Source: Myxocyprinus asiaticus
Lineage: Eukaryota > Chordata > Actinopteri > Cypriniformes > Catostomidae
Assembly: GCF_019703515.2 (NCBI RefSeq)
Contig: NC_059349.1
Span: 22,602,744-22,666,743 of the forward strand
Length of the DNA stretch: 64,000 nt
Direction: 5' to 3'
The notes under the pieces were generated by a model. That model was not told the origin of the DNA. It did not search any database and worked only from the letters and a program-made list of their open reading frames with translations. Of this stretch, positions 21,146-32,193 are shown piece after piece. Each line of letters begins with the position of its first letter. The stretch's first letter is position 1. The translations under genes were made by a program, and so were the position numbers.

Positions 21146-23939
21146 CCATTTCAGAGAAAATGCATAATTATCGAGATCATTATAGTCAACAGGCTGAAAA
21201 ATACTGAGATATAATGTTTGTAACCATATCGCTCATCCCTAATGTTAAGCGAGCCAGGCAGCCTATTTTTTACGCTGGACTTTAAACTCTGGGAGAGTGA
21301 AGTTATAAAGAAACTCTAACCGTTAAAATGATTTCCTCATCCATTGTGAATATTCATTGTAGCCAAAGCACTGCCCACACAGAGGCCACTGCCAAGCCAA
21401 GCAACTTCCTTCTAGTCAATACGTTGAATATGAGTGTTAAGTTTATCAAACTTGACACAACAAACAAAATTTGTGTAGGGGTCTTCTCCATCAGGCGAAA
21501 TTCCTGATCGTGTGGATTCCCATTAAGATGAATGGAATTTCGCAGTGCAAAGTTCAATGTGATTGACCTTAACATTGTTTTTAGTTTACATGAACGAAGG
21601 GTGGTTTGATTAGCATGCTGACGGCGTATTGAAATTTAGCAGTTAGGCAGTTTTCATGTTGAAGCCCTCTGAAAACTTTAAAATGTATCCCCTTTAAAGC
21701 ATCACTGTTACACCTATACACATTCAGACCCATGTCTTAGGCGAAACAAAATTTTGTCTTGTACCATTTTTTAGCATCCTGGCATGAGCAATGCATTTTT
21801 AAAATGCCATGTCAATTTTTTAAAAGTGCGTTGTGAACCCTACTTTCTGTTCCATCCCCTTGAGTTGCTAGCTGTTTTAGAACACAAGAATGTGTCTTAT
21901 GTAAATGCCTCTAACAAATGCGTCAGGTGAACCCATAACCAGATAATGGCTTCCTCAAGACTGCTTAGTTGACTGGTTGTTCAGACAACCCACTGATAAA
22001 ATTGTGCAAATATGTTCTGAACAGGGGAACCGGCGTGCTAATGTTCCATATGTGAGCTGGTGGACACTGACCAGGGCCGTGAAGTGGTGTGAGGAACTAA
22101 CAAGGCTTCGTGGTGGTTATTTGTGGTTTGATCGAGCCCGCCAGCAATTTCTTTTTGTTCTGAGGAACATGAGGGGATGATATGTGGTGCATTGGAGAAA
22201 AATAGCCACCAATATGGGCCGTGGGTGGGATGTGGGCAGCAAGCATTTATAACAAGGCTGGCAAAAAACACACACACACTAAATCTTGTCAGAGGGTAGC
22301 AACCAGAATGTTCTATGGTCTATAGAGAGAGGATAGACCCACCCCCCCCCCCCAACCCCACCAAAAAAAAAAAAGACAGCAGAAAAATGTAGAGCAAATG
22401 AGAAAATAGAGGCAAAAGAATTGTAGGGAGAGAGAGAGTTTGTGTGAGGTGGAGGTGGAGATGGGGTGATCAGGGATAGTGGCGCCAGGGACCCGAGTGC
22501 TCAGAGGAATGAAATGCTTGAGTGAGGGGAAAAAAAGCACCTTCAGGCTTGCAGAGGAGATTGAGAGGACATTAAGATTTCCAGGAACATAATGGAGGCC
22601 AGCCAGCAGATGTCTGCAAGCGAAAAAGTGTGTGCATGTTTGTGTGTGCAGGCCACTGGTGGCAAGGGTAAAACATAGTGGCTAACAGCGGGGAGTGTGG
22701 TCAGGGGAAGGTAGAAAAGCATTAGCGGAGCACCAGGGCCAGAGGCAGGGGCTGTAGCCGCAGAGCCGGTGCCTGGCCCTGAAACAGATGCTGCTTGTAA
22801 GAACTTAATGTCCTCACAGAGGGGAGCTCAGCGGCGCTGGGAAGGCCTATGACAGCTTATTAAAGGCCTCCGGCTGACAAGTGTTTGTAAGCTTGGGTTT
22901 CAAGGCTCTGAGCTCAGGGCTTGTGCTTTGGTGGTGGTTTGGATGGTGGAGAAGAGACTCCTCTGGCTTGATGTGTCTGAAAGCCTTTCCTTAATATCCA
23001 GGTAGAACACGTCCCGGTGAGGCTTGCGACACTTATGAGACACATCAATCTCATGGAAAGGACACTGAAACGAAGCCAGGGATCGCTCACATCAACAGAA
23101 CCCCAGCCACACTCACACGCACTTTACAATTAAGGGCACCTACACACTAGAGTTTACACTGCGTAAGAGAACGTTGCAGATCCATTGATTTCAAAGGGAA
23201 TGTTGCTTCGTAAAGACGTAGAAGAAAAAAGCGAGGGAATAAGAGCTGAAAACATTCAACTCTTGCAGTGTGCACTAACGCACTCTGATGTAGACATCCA
23301 TTGACCAATCACGCAGGTCCAGTTGTGCTTCCGGGAATCCAATTAGCTTGATTTCAAACTGATAAAGCTCTTTCCATTGCCTCAAAACAAATCTTATGCA
23401 TTCATATCCATCAAACCCTCCATTAGAGTGTGTAGGGGACCTATCACGGTGTCTACACCGGACATTATAATCAGTGAAGTCGCTCCCATTATAATTACTG
23501 AAGCTGTCTAAACTGAAAAAAATCTGTTGGTTACAGCGCGTCACAATGCACCTTTAGTTTAGGACACCTCTTCTCTATTTTGAACCCAGTCAGACTCAAA
23601 CTAAATTATTTTAATTAAAAATATCATTTGTATCTGATTCCGTATTTTATGTTGTGTCTATTGTTTTTTTTATGAATGGAATCAATAAAAATGTTAATAA
23701 CAAAAAAATAAAAATAAACAAAAAAATAATATCATTTGTGTGATTTAAAGGTAGAAATAAAGAAATTAAAGGTCCCCCCAAAAAATTACATAATAAAAAC
23801 AACAGTAATTTATTATCGGAGTGCAGATCATCCCTTCAATGTATTACGAATGGCAAATGGATCGACGCACACAAAAAAATATAAAAGCAATATAAGATGA
23901 TACAGCACAGTGTAAAAATAACTGTTGAATTAAAGGTAG
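21146..23939 (-). other. dpyd: dpyd intron sequence, no gene
   Basis: No ORF with recognisable homology. It contains a C run with an A run (22,340-22,373), GA-rich sequence and A-rich stretches (23,700-23,770). Nothing else that I can name. Confidence 0.5.
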
Positions 23940-24980
23940 AACCATAAATCGGTTTTACAGATTAATCAGAACGAATAGTTGCTTTTTGAAACTATCAGTT
24001 ATTGGCAAAAATCTATGCTGCTAGTTACCGATTGTTGTTTTATTCCTCCGTGCTTCTTTGGTAATTACGTTTTTTTTTTTTTTTTTTTTTATTAAAGTGA
24101 GGTCATTAGGGTTGCACGGTTTACTGGTACTAACGAAGTATCACGATACCAAAAAAAATGTAAACGGTATGATATCATCTTGTTGCTAATTTCTATACCA
24201 TATTACAGTATGCTGTCATTAGCAAAATTATATGAGATGTGACAAAAATAAAATAAAGAAAATATGGATATGGCCAAATGTGATCATTAAACAGCAGAAG
24301 GATGTAACTGAATTAAATAACATACAGTCACATGCGCTGCACGCAACAGAATGAACAAGAGGTGCCGCTCTACTCTGTCATATGATTCGCACACACACAC
24401 ATGCACTGACACTCACACAAACTCAACACACACAGATAGTGCTTTATTTTCATGCAGTGTGTTTAGAGTATAAATGGCTGTTAACACTTAAATGAACTCG
24501 GGTGCAGCTCAGAGATTATAGCTTGAGAGTTTCGATGGGATTATCCCAGCATTAATGGGAAGCTTGATATAACTAACCCTTAAAAACAGGAAGAACTCAA
24601 ATGTCTGTCAAAATAAAAGTCCAGCTAACATGAAAGCTCCATTCAAATGGATGCGTGAAATTGAAGACAAAAAAAATATAACTATTGTATAAAAATTTAA
24701 TATTCAAAAAGGAGCTCATAATAACAATTATCTAGTATTAAATGGTTGTATTATTATTATTATTATCTGTCAGCAATATCACAAACGCAATCAGCCTTGT
24801 GCAACAGGTAATCAGATTTTTTTCAATTATAATGTGAAGCTCTGTTGTGCAGCATTTTATTTTACCAAAAAAATAAAAATAAAAAATGATTATATTATAT
24901 TATATTTTTATTTGATTAAAACTGTATCAATTTGTTTAAACACCATTTGATCAAAGCATTTAATTAAACATTTAACATGG

Positions 24981-25316
24981 CGTAACAATTAATGAGGGGA
25001 AAGGAGGAAGCTGGGTTGACAAAGCACATAGACATTTATTGTCGAAGACTTTTCAGTGTTCCACAATAAGACTTTCAGCCGAACATTCAACATATGCGCT
25101 GCTTTTCAGCACCCACGCTTCTGACACGCAGACCCACATAGACAGCTTCACGTGTCTCTCTCTCTCCCGTCTGCCGCTGTCTCTTCTCCTTAAGTAATCC
25201 CGCCGCCCCTCGCTGGAATGCAAGACCGGTGTAGCACGCAGGTGAAAGTCATTCGCCAATTATCTTCCCAGCCTCACTCTGCCCAGATGGCGCTCGGCTC
25301 CGCCCTGCTCACCACA
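24981..25316 (-). mobile_element. Solo LTR, copy 1
   Basis: A 336-bp segment between perfect 5-bp repeats CATGG (24,976-24,980 and 25,317-25,321). On the minus strand it runs TGTGGTGAGC ... AATTGTTACG with an AATAAATG polyadenylation signal near 25,033-25,040. The same LTR recurs at 35,957-36,296 with its own 5-bp duplication. No internal retroelement sequence adjoins it, so it is a recombinational solo LTR. Confidence 0.82.
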
Positions 25317-25363
25317 CATGGAATCCAGAAAAGTTTAAACAGAAAATGCATAATTTGTATCTG

Positions 25364-26133
25364 TAAGGGGCCGTTTACAAAACAACGTTTTCAACTAAAA
25401 ACGGAAAACTTGTTATGCATTTTGGCTGTTGGTTTACACAACAACGGCGTTTGGGGCCTGCAAACGCAAACTTTTGAATACGGGTTTCAAAATGCACGTT
25501 TTTGAAAACGATGCCATTATCATCTCCGTGTAAACATACAAAAACGCGAATTTGTGAAAACGATGACTTCATGCACTTTCAAAAACTTGCACTTTGAAAC
25601 CCGTATTCAAAAGTTTGAATTTTCAGGCCCCAAAACGTCGTGTAAACGAACAGCCAAAACGCATAAAAAGCTTTCAGTTTTTAGTTGAAAATGTTGTCGT
25701 GTAAACGGCCCCTTTCGTATTACGTGTTCAGTCTATAAGCATGCGCGCGAGTACTTCAAAATAACGCGCGAGACATTCAAAACTACAATGGCGGACAACA
25801 GGACTGTGTTTGTGCTACTCAAGACTTGTAGTAATAAAGCAACATCATCGTCTGTCCAGACAAAATTACTCGATGCTTTCGCCATCTTCATTGTTTGTAT
25901 TCACCGCTCTGTGGAAGAATGCTTATGTGCGCAGGTGCGTAGTGTTTTTTACAAAGTGACATCGCCAACTACTGGCCTGGCATGCATAATACAATGTTTT
26001 TAGTCATTTTCGCGGATCCGTATGAACGGGGATTGTTTTGACAACGTTGTCGTCTGTATGTGAAACTTTTCAAAAACGCAAAGGAAAAACTTTTCCGTTT
26101 TTAGTACATCGTTGTCGTGTAAACGTACCCTAA
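25364..26133. mobile_element. Foldback/TIR element with GTTTACACGACAACG termini
   Basis: The left end (TAAGGGGCCGTTTACAAAAC, 25,364) and right end (complement of TACGTTTACACGACAACG, 26,133) are inverted. The left 350 bp is itself a near-perfect palindrome: 25,364-25,535 is mirrored by 25,575-25,716, including AAACCCGTATTCAAAAGTTTG. I cannot see a clear target duplication. A short ORF at 25,788-26,003 starts ATGGCGGACAAC but has no recognisable domain, and I do not call it a gene. Confidence 0.65.
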
Positions 26134-26405
26134 GACTTTATGCAGTTCTTTTAATCAAGTCATTTTCTGTGTAATTTAATCAAAAATCTGATGCTTTTTA
26201 TTTGTTGATTATAGTATCGATTTAGTATCGATACCGAGGTACCAGGGCTGGTATCATACCGAAGCCAAAATGTTAGTATCAGAGCAACCCTAGAGGGCAT
26301 GCAAAGAAAAATTTGACTATGGAAACATCCATTGTTAGCACATACATTCTGTCTCAAACTTCATACATTGTGAATAATAATAATAATAATATTATAGGCT
26401 ATAAA

Positions 26406-26739
26406 TGTGACGAGGCAGGCGAGGAATGAGGATCTAAATGCAGCTTTATTAACAAAAGGATAAACAAAAAAACTCAGAATATAAAAAACAAAACACGGGA
26501 AACAAAGCACAGAACATGTCAACATATGTAAAGACTGACAAACTAAACAGGGGAAACAAGGGCTTAAATACACAAGGGAAGACAAGGAACACCTGGGGAA
26601 ACAATCAGGGAATGAGGAACACCTAGGGAAACAATCAGGGAGAACCAATCATGAAAAAAATACAAAACTGACACAGGAAACATGAACTGAACAAGAATTT
26701 CAAAATAAGAGTCAGTGCAAACACGGGGATTGCGTGACA
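26406..26739 (-). repeat. 3' LTR of copy B
   Basis: A 334-bp LTR, minus orientation. It is 43 bp longer than the 5' LTR because it carries extra sequence at about 26,610-26,660, including a second copy of the AGGAACACCT-GGGAAACAATCAGG block. It carries AATAAAGCTGC near its downstream end (26,442-26,452). Confidence 0.9.
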
Positions 26740-26864
26740 GAACCCCCCCCCCCCAAGAGCAGATTCCAGATGCTCAAAAAAAAAATATATTGTCGATGGG
26801 GCGTGGGGGAAAACAGGCTGTTCTGGGGGGCACAAGGGGGGAGGACAAAGGAACAAGGCAACCA

Positions 26865-27425
26865 GAGCAGATCAGGCGGGCGGCCAGGAGACCAAGGGGA
26901 CCAGAGCCGATCAGGCGGATGGCCAGGGGACCAAAGCAGATCAGGCGGGCGGCCAGGGGACCAGAGCAGATCAGGCGGGCGGCCAGGGGACCAGAGCAGA
27001 TCAGGTGGGCGGCCAGGGGACCAGAGCAGATCAGACAGGCAGCCGGGAGACCAGAGCAGATCAGGTGGGCGGCCGGGGGACCAGAGCAGATCAGGCGGGC
27101 GGCCAGGGGACCAGAGCAGATCAGGCGGGCGGCCAGGAGACCAAGGAGACCAGAGCAGATCAGGCGGAAGGCCAGGAGACCCGGGAGACCAGAGCTGATC
27201 AGGCGGATGGCCAGGAGACCAGGGAGACCAGAGCAGATCAAGTGGACGGCCAGGAGACCAAGGAGACCAGAGTAGATCAGGCGGACGGCCAGGAGACCAG
27301 AGCAGATCAGGCGGACGGCCAGGAGACCAGAGCAGATCAGGCGGACGGCCAGGAGACCAGGGAGACCAGAGCAGATCAGGCGGACGGCCAGGAGACCCAG
27401 AAGACCACAGCAGACCAGGCGGACT
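26865..27425 (-). repeat. 30/39-bp coding minisatellite (PPDLLWSPGR)
   Basis: About sixteen units of a 30-bp repeat, some expanded by 9 bases to 39 bp, encoding a PPDLLWSPGR-type decapeptide on the minus strand. Long open frames on the plus strand and in the other minus frames here are by-products of the repeat. Confidence 0.92.
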
Positions 27426-27529
27426 AGTCCCTGGGGGAGCGGGCGGAGCCACGTGAGGAATAGTCTCTGGGGGAGTGGGCGAAACCGTGGAAGGCACTGG
27501 GGCGGAGCCGTGGAACCCAGAAACTGGGA

Positions 27530-27965
27530 AATGACCTCTGTGGTCGTGGGCATGGGCGGAGACTCCAGAATGACCTCCATGGTCGTGAACATGGGCAGAG
27601 ACTTAGGAATGACCTCCGTGGTCATAGGAATGGGCTGAGACTTGGGAACGACCTCCGTGGTCGTGGGCATGGGCGGAGACTCGGGAACGACCTCCGTAGT
27701 CGTGGGCATGGGCGGAGACTCGGGAACGACCTCCGTAGTTGTGGGCATGGGTGGAGACTCGGGAACGACCTCCGTAGTCGTGGGCATGGGCGGAGACTCG
27801 GGAATGACCTCCATAGTCGTAGGCATGGGCGGAGATTCGGGAACGACCTCCATAGTCGTAGGCATGGGCAGGGACTCGGGAATGACCTCTGTAGTTGTGG
27901 GCATGGGCGGAGACTTGGGAACGACCTCTGTAGTCGTGGGCATGGACGGAGACTCAGGAACAGAA
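27530..27965 (-). repeat. 39-bp coding minisatellite (TTTEVVPESPPMP)
   Basis: Eleven 39-bp units encoding 13 residues each on the minus strand, with mostly synonymous or conservative differences (T/M, V/I, E/K). Homologous to 19,730-20,140. Confidence 0.92.
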
Positions 27966-28468
27966 ACTTTTCTTCTCCTTCTCCTCCTCCGGATGGCCGA
28001 ATTTGACAACGCTGGCTCTGGGACGGACGAGGCTGGCAACGCTGGCTCTGGGACGGACGAGGCTTCTAGCTCGTTGGCCGTGGCAGGCATGGGCATTGGC
28101 TCGTTGGCCGTGGCAGGCATGGGGGTTGGCTCGTTGGCCGTGGTAGGCATGGGGGTTGGCTCGTTGGCCGTGGCAGGCTTCGAGACCACTGAAGCCAGGA
28201 TCAGCGTAGGGAGAGGAGGATCCTCAGATTCCAGAATATCCTGGGTTAACCTCACATATTCCCTCCATGTGTAATCTCCCATCTCAGGCAATTCCCTCCA
28301 CTGATAATAGGTTAAAACTATTCGGTATATTGCCTTGAGATGGGAGTCCTCAAAACCTGTGAGGCTGGCTATGGCGCAGAAGAAACGGGAGTATTCTCTA
28401 ATGGGTAAATCCGCCCGGCTCAATTGAGTGAACATGGCTGCTAGATCCATTTTTTGGGTCAGTCTTTC

Positions 28469-28759
28469 TGTGACGAGGCAGGCGAGGAATGAGGATCTAA
28501 ATGCAGCTTTATTAACAAAAGGATCAACAAAGAAACTCAGAATATAAAAAACAAACCACGGGAAATCAAGCACAGAACATGTCAACACATATAAAGACTG
28601 ACAAATCAAACAGGGGAAACAAGGGCTTAAATACACAAGGGAAGACAAGGAACACCTGGGGAAACAATCAGGGAATAAACTACAAAACTGACACAGGAAA
28701 CAGGAACTGAACAAGAATTTCAAAATAAGAGTCAGTGCAAATACGGGGATTATGTGACA
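28469..28759 (-). repeat. 5' LTR of copy B
   Basis: A 291-bp LTR, minus orientation, TG...CA bounded. It is closely similar to the 3' LTR outside the extra segment. Minus-strand features include TATTTAAGCCC (about 28,625-28,635), a possible TATA-like box, and AATAAAGCTGC (about 28,505-28,515). Confidence 0.9.
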
Positions 28760-29055
28760 ATAAAAAGCTTGATTTGGTAAATATTATATAAGTCCTTGCT
28801 GTGTTTCAAGCTTGTTTAGTGTTAAAAGTCCATGCTATGCATCTTTTTTTCTGATTATTATTGGTTAAAACATAAACTACATCTCTGAATTTATTCATGT
28901 TGTACTCTGGCCTCTATGTCTGTGCCAACTAATAAAATGTTGTAACATTCTATCAATTGATTTTAAAAATTATCAGCTGATTAATTGTTTTTGGCCTTTT
29001 CCACCACCTCAGTTATCGGAATTTACAAAATCCATTGGTCGACCTCTAGTGTGAA

Positions 29056-30043
29056 TGTTTTGCTATGAATTTTATTTGTTATATATTTAACTTCTGACCA
29101 TTATATCAAAGCCAACTCGTGAAGTTTCTGGTCTCTGTTATACAATTTTTTGTTTTTTATTATAATTTTATTTTTTCACATCCTCATCATTCCAAACCTG
29201 TTTGAAATTATTTTCTTATGTGGTAGACATATGCTAAAAACAACGCAAGTTATCACATGAATATGCAAGCCACTGTGAATGGGTTTCTCTCATTGTGCTT
29301 ATGAATGTGCAACAATTTTTCAAAATGACTTCAATTTTAGATTGTTTCTCACTTTAATCTATCGGACGCCTTCAGAAGACTTGGAATATGATTCCCGAGA
29401 CACATGTTTTTATTTTTATGATACTTTGGTTCCCTTTTTTAAGCTTTAAAGTTAATCACTGCCACTGCATGAAAAGATGGACCAGGATATTCCTGGTAAC
29501 ATCTCTTTTTGTATTCCACATGAAAAGACATAATGGTTTGGAACGACATGACAGATTATCATTTGTCGGTGAACTATTCCTTTATATTATCCTTTGATTC
29601 TATCTATATTTATACGCAGTTGTTTCAATACTAACATTAACAACAAGTCATTTCTTATATCAATGGATTTTAATTTAAAAAAGTTGGATGCATAGTTATT
29701 CCCCAATTGTACGGTTGCTGAAATCTAGCAGCGACTTTGGTCTAGAACACCAAAGGGCTATCAATGAATATACATAATATATATCTAAGACAGTAATATA
29801 TGAAACTGAGGACTAATCTGCAACAAAGCACAGGCAGTGGAAGATGGTATAAAGTAATCCATTCTCCACCACTGACACAATCTTGTATGCCACGGACAAT
29901 ATTACACATAAAAATGTTCTATAAATATAAATCAAGCTGGGAAGGAAACTACTTTGGTCTGCAGAAAGCAATATGACTGATTTCAGCACCACAGATAGCT
30001 CCTATAACAGTACATGCACTTACAGTATGACTGTTATATACAC
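29056..30043 (-). other. dpyd: dpyd intron sequence, no gene
   Basis: AT-rich, no recognisable domain in any frame. Confidence 0.5.
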
Positions 30044-30044
30044 T

Positions 30045-30375
30045 AGTGGTTTTCAACTAGAGGGTCGAAGACCTGTTCTGATAGGGTCATGGACAACAGG
30101 GAAAACAATGCTGAATGCAAATAATAAAATGCAACTAATCATATAATCATGTATAATTAAGAGAGCAAAATCAAGATGAATCAAACTCTACAGTGTTTTG
30201 AGACAATACTATTGTGTCACAAGCTTTTATTCTTAAATCATGAACAAAACTATGCACAGTAAAAGAAAACACGACCCACACTGAATAGGGTTTACGGGTT
30301 TGGTATTGTGTTGGGTCGTCACTTGATGTCCAATGTAAAATCTGGGCCAAAAGCAAAACCAGTTGAGAGCCACTG
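30045..30375. mobile_element. Short hAT-like element with GTGGTTTTCAACTAG termini
   Basis: The left end TAGTGGTTTTCAACTAG and right end CCAGTTGAGAGCCACTG are inverted, matching the Charlie-like terminus CAGTGGTTCTCAACTGG. The body holds a pair of internal GGTCG/CGACC motifs and no coding sequence. The flanking 8-mers do not match, so the call rests on termini alone. Confidence 0.6.
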
Positions 30376-30425
30376 CACATCACTTCCAAAGAAATTAAAT
30401 GCTATAGCTCAAAATTTGGCATTAA

Positions 30426-30717
30426 AGGGATAAATCACCCAAAAATACAAATTTTGTCATTTTCTCAACCTCATGTTTCAAAGATGTATGACTTTCTTCC
30501 ATGGACCACAGGAGGAGATGTTAGGCAGAATGACAGCCTCAGTCACCATTCACTTTCATTGTATGGCAAGAAGATGCAATGAAAATGAAAGGTGACTGAG
30601 ACTAACACACTGCCTAACATCTCCTGTGTGCCACAGAAGACAAAGTCATATGGGTTAGGAACATCAAGAGGGTTAGTAAATGATGGCAGAATTTTAATTT
30701 CTGGATGAACTATACCT
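30426..30717. mobile_element. TTAA-flanked foldback MITE
   Basis: A 292-bp palindromic element between TTAA (30,422-30,425) and TTAA (30,718-30,721). The arms AGGGATAAATCACCC and GGATGAACTATACCT are inverted. The inner stretches around CACCATTCACTTTCATTG and the complementary AATGAAAGGTGACTGAG near its centre make it a long hairpin. The TTAA target places it with piggyBac/Kolobok-type non-autonomous elements. This is a common family in cyprinid introns. Confidence 0.85.
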
Positions 30718-30755
30718 TTAATTTTAAACAGGCTGTAGTGCAGAAAAACATCTTG

Positions 30756-31072
30756 GTTACTGATATAACCTCTGTTCCCTGATGGAGGGAACGAGACGTT
30801 GTGTCGATGTAGTGACACTAGGGGTTCAATCTTGAGGGCCCCAATTACCTTTGCTTAAAATAGAAAAGGCCAATGAGAACTGGCGAGTGGAATTTGCATG
30901 CCACTCTCTGCCCCGGACATAAGGGTATAAAAGGAGATGGCGTGCACCACTCATTCAGATTTATGCTGAGGAGAAGATAGAGAGTCCCGGCCATGTCAGC
31001 GGCCAGTTCAGCACCATGGCAGGAAGGACACACTCGTTCCCTCCATCAGGGAACAGAGGTTACATCAGTAAC
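30756..31072. repeat. DIRS outer right end and its internal complementary region
   Basis: Bases 30,756-30,795 and 31,033-31,072 are reverse complements over 40 nt with a single mismatch. In DIRS-type replication, an internal region complementary to the element end is thought to align the ends when the DNA circle is made. Position and complementarity fit that role. Confidence 0.75.
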
Positions 31073-31739
31073 TCAACCACATCATGACCTTCCAATGAGT
31101 TAGGTAAGGCATCTCCCTAGTCCCGTTAAGGGGGGAGGAGGCACTTACCCAATGAGGCTACCAGCGGAGCCTTTCCTGATTTGCTGTTAAGCAATTTCCC
31201 GCCGAGCACTTTCTAGAATAGTGCTGGGAAGTGCTCTTCCCTCTCCAGGAGGGAGGGCACTACGGAGACCACATCCTACCGGAGGGAGGTTAACATGTGG
31301 AGAATACCTCACATGGACTTACCAATGGGGAAGTTCATATATGGAATGATACCACCAGAGGACCCTATCTACAGAGAGGGTATGCAGCAACAGTGGCCGA
31401 GGCAGAGAAAGCTCTGGCGAGGGGAAACACAGGGTTCATCTATGGGTAAACCAAACAGTGGAAACTCATGATACGGGATTACCAAGGGGAATCGCCACGT
31501 ATGGAGCACACGGGCTCACCTGAAAACTGGCATACCACGAGTACTGGGCCTGGTGCCATAACTCCTCCGCTGAGTTCGTCACCGAAGTGTGCTTAAGAAT
31601 TAAAGAGGCTTCCGGGGTTCACCGGATACGGGGAACTGTTGTGGACAAAAGGCGCACATTATCACCTTTGAAAAAGGGGAAAGGCGCAATGCAAGCGGTA
31701 CACTTAACCAGCCGCCCGGCCTACCTGCTGTTACCGCGT

Positions 31740-32193
31740 AACACTCAGGTCGAAACTGGCTCTATGCGTAGGTTGTAAAACCTCACAAAGGTATTGGGTG
31801 TAGCCCAACCCGCAGCTCTGCATATATCTGCTAGAGAGGCCCCCTTTGCCAGTGCCCAGGAGGACGCAACACCTCTAGTGGAGTGCACCTGGACTCCCAA
31901 GGGGCACAGCAAGTCCTGCGGGGGCTGAGCCGGCGGAAACGCTCCCATGTCACTCCCATGTCCATATCCAGATCGCCCGCGGAGCTTGCCGACCCGGCCG
32001 GCTGAGCATTAGCCCAGGACAGACCAGGTTGGGGAGCAGCCGTTCTCATGGGCATGTTCTCGCAATGAGAACACGACCCTTCCACGAAAGCTGCCTCGGT
32101 GTGCTGGCACCCCAAGCACTCGAGACAGATTTCATGGCTGTCCGGAGGGGAGAGATAACGGCCACATCCAGTAGCGCAAACGCGGAAAGACAT
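31740..32193 (-). pseudogene. Fused DIRS gag start and recombinase end
   Basis: The gag start is at 32,191-32,193 (MSFRVCATGCGRYL) with the same Cys/His array as copy 1, and is open for about 85 residues. Another frame from about 31,948 gives the recombinase C-terminus with HSTRGVASSWALAKGASL and the intact nucleophile helix NTFVRFYNLR (Tyr codon about 31,764-31,766). All of RT, RNase H and most of the recombinase are deleted. It is the only one of the three copies that keeps both the HxxR box and the Tyr. Confidence 0.8.

Larger units (their letters stand above)
24107..26292. mobile_element. hAT-family element with nested insertions
   Basis: Ends TAGGGTTGC (24,107) and GCAACCCTA (26,292) are inverted repeats. 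The flanks GAGGTCAT (24,099-24,106) and GAGGGCAT (26,293-26,300) form an 8-bp duplication with one mismatch. The interior shares the block with TTAAACAGCAGAAGG near 24,288 with hAT debris at 11.1 and 17.0 kb. A solo LTR (24,981-25,316) and a foldback element (25,364-26,133) are nested inside. No transposase sequence remains. Confidence 0.85.
26740..28450 (-). pseudogene. Gag-like repeat-rich ORF, copy B
   Basis: ATG at 28,448-28,450. Residues 1-87 read MDLAAMFTQLSRADLPIREY through WRELPEMGDYTWREYVRL with no stop. Next come four ANEPTPMP repeats, SSVPEPALP pairs, a run of seven Arg with Lys (RRRRRRRK, about 27,975), and eleven 13-residue repeats with the core MPTTTEVVPESPP, ending TTEVISQ. A frameshift near 27,500 then moves the Pro-rich tail (PPDLLWSPGR, about 16 units) into another frame, as comparison with copy A shows; the original frame stays open but reads LICSGPLAAR. 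The architecture is gag-like head, basic run, Thr-rich repeats and Pro-rich tail. There are no catalytic motifs. An RNA-binding role for the basic run is a guess. Confidence 0.68.
26406..28759 (-). mobile_element. Gag-only LTR retroelement copy B, complete with both LTRs
   Basis: Two LTRs (26,406-26,739 and 28,469-28,759) enclose 1.7 kb. The element is flanked by a perfect 5-bp duplication ATAAA (26,401-26,405 and 28,760-28,764). On the minus strand the LTRs begin TGTCACA/TGTCACG and end TCGTCACA. A run of 12 G, followed by TTC, immediately precedes the 3' LTR and can serve as polypurine tract. One ORF starts 18 bp after the 5' LTR. No pol domain is present, so the element must have used proteins from another family. 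I do not see a convincing tRNA primer-binding site in the 18 bp after the LTR. Confidence 0.88.
23940..29055. mobile_element. Outer non-autonomous element holding a nest of later insertions
   Basis: The left edge (AACCATAAATCGGTTTTACAG and TTATTGGCAAAAATCTATGC, 23,940-24,040) and the right edge (TTATCGGAATTTACAAAATCC and GGTCGACCTCTAG, 29,010-29,050) look like the two ends of one dispersed fish repeat whose termini read AGGTCGACC...ATCGGTTTT. Between them sit the hAT at 24,107-26,292 and the LTR element at 26,406-28,759, which would have separated the halves. No target duplication was found. This is inference. Confidence 0.45.

Noticed and set aside
25788..26003. Plus-strand frame starting ATGGCGGACAAC inside a foldback element
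   Set aside because: Good start context but no domain, and it lies wholly inside a non-autonomous repeat.
26715..27427. Several long plus-strand open frames rich in Gly, Arg, Gln and Asp
   Set aside because: They are the antisense frames of the 30/39-bp minisatellite of the LTR element; its unit lengths are multiples of three, so any frame without a stop in one unit stays open.
27642..28274. Plus-strand Gly/Val-rich open frame of 210 residues
   Set aside because: Antisense of the TTTEVV 39-bp array and the Ala/Asn/Glu/Pro repeats of LTR copy B.
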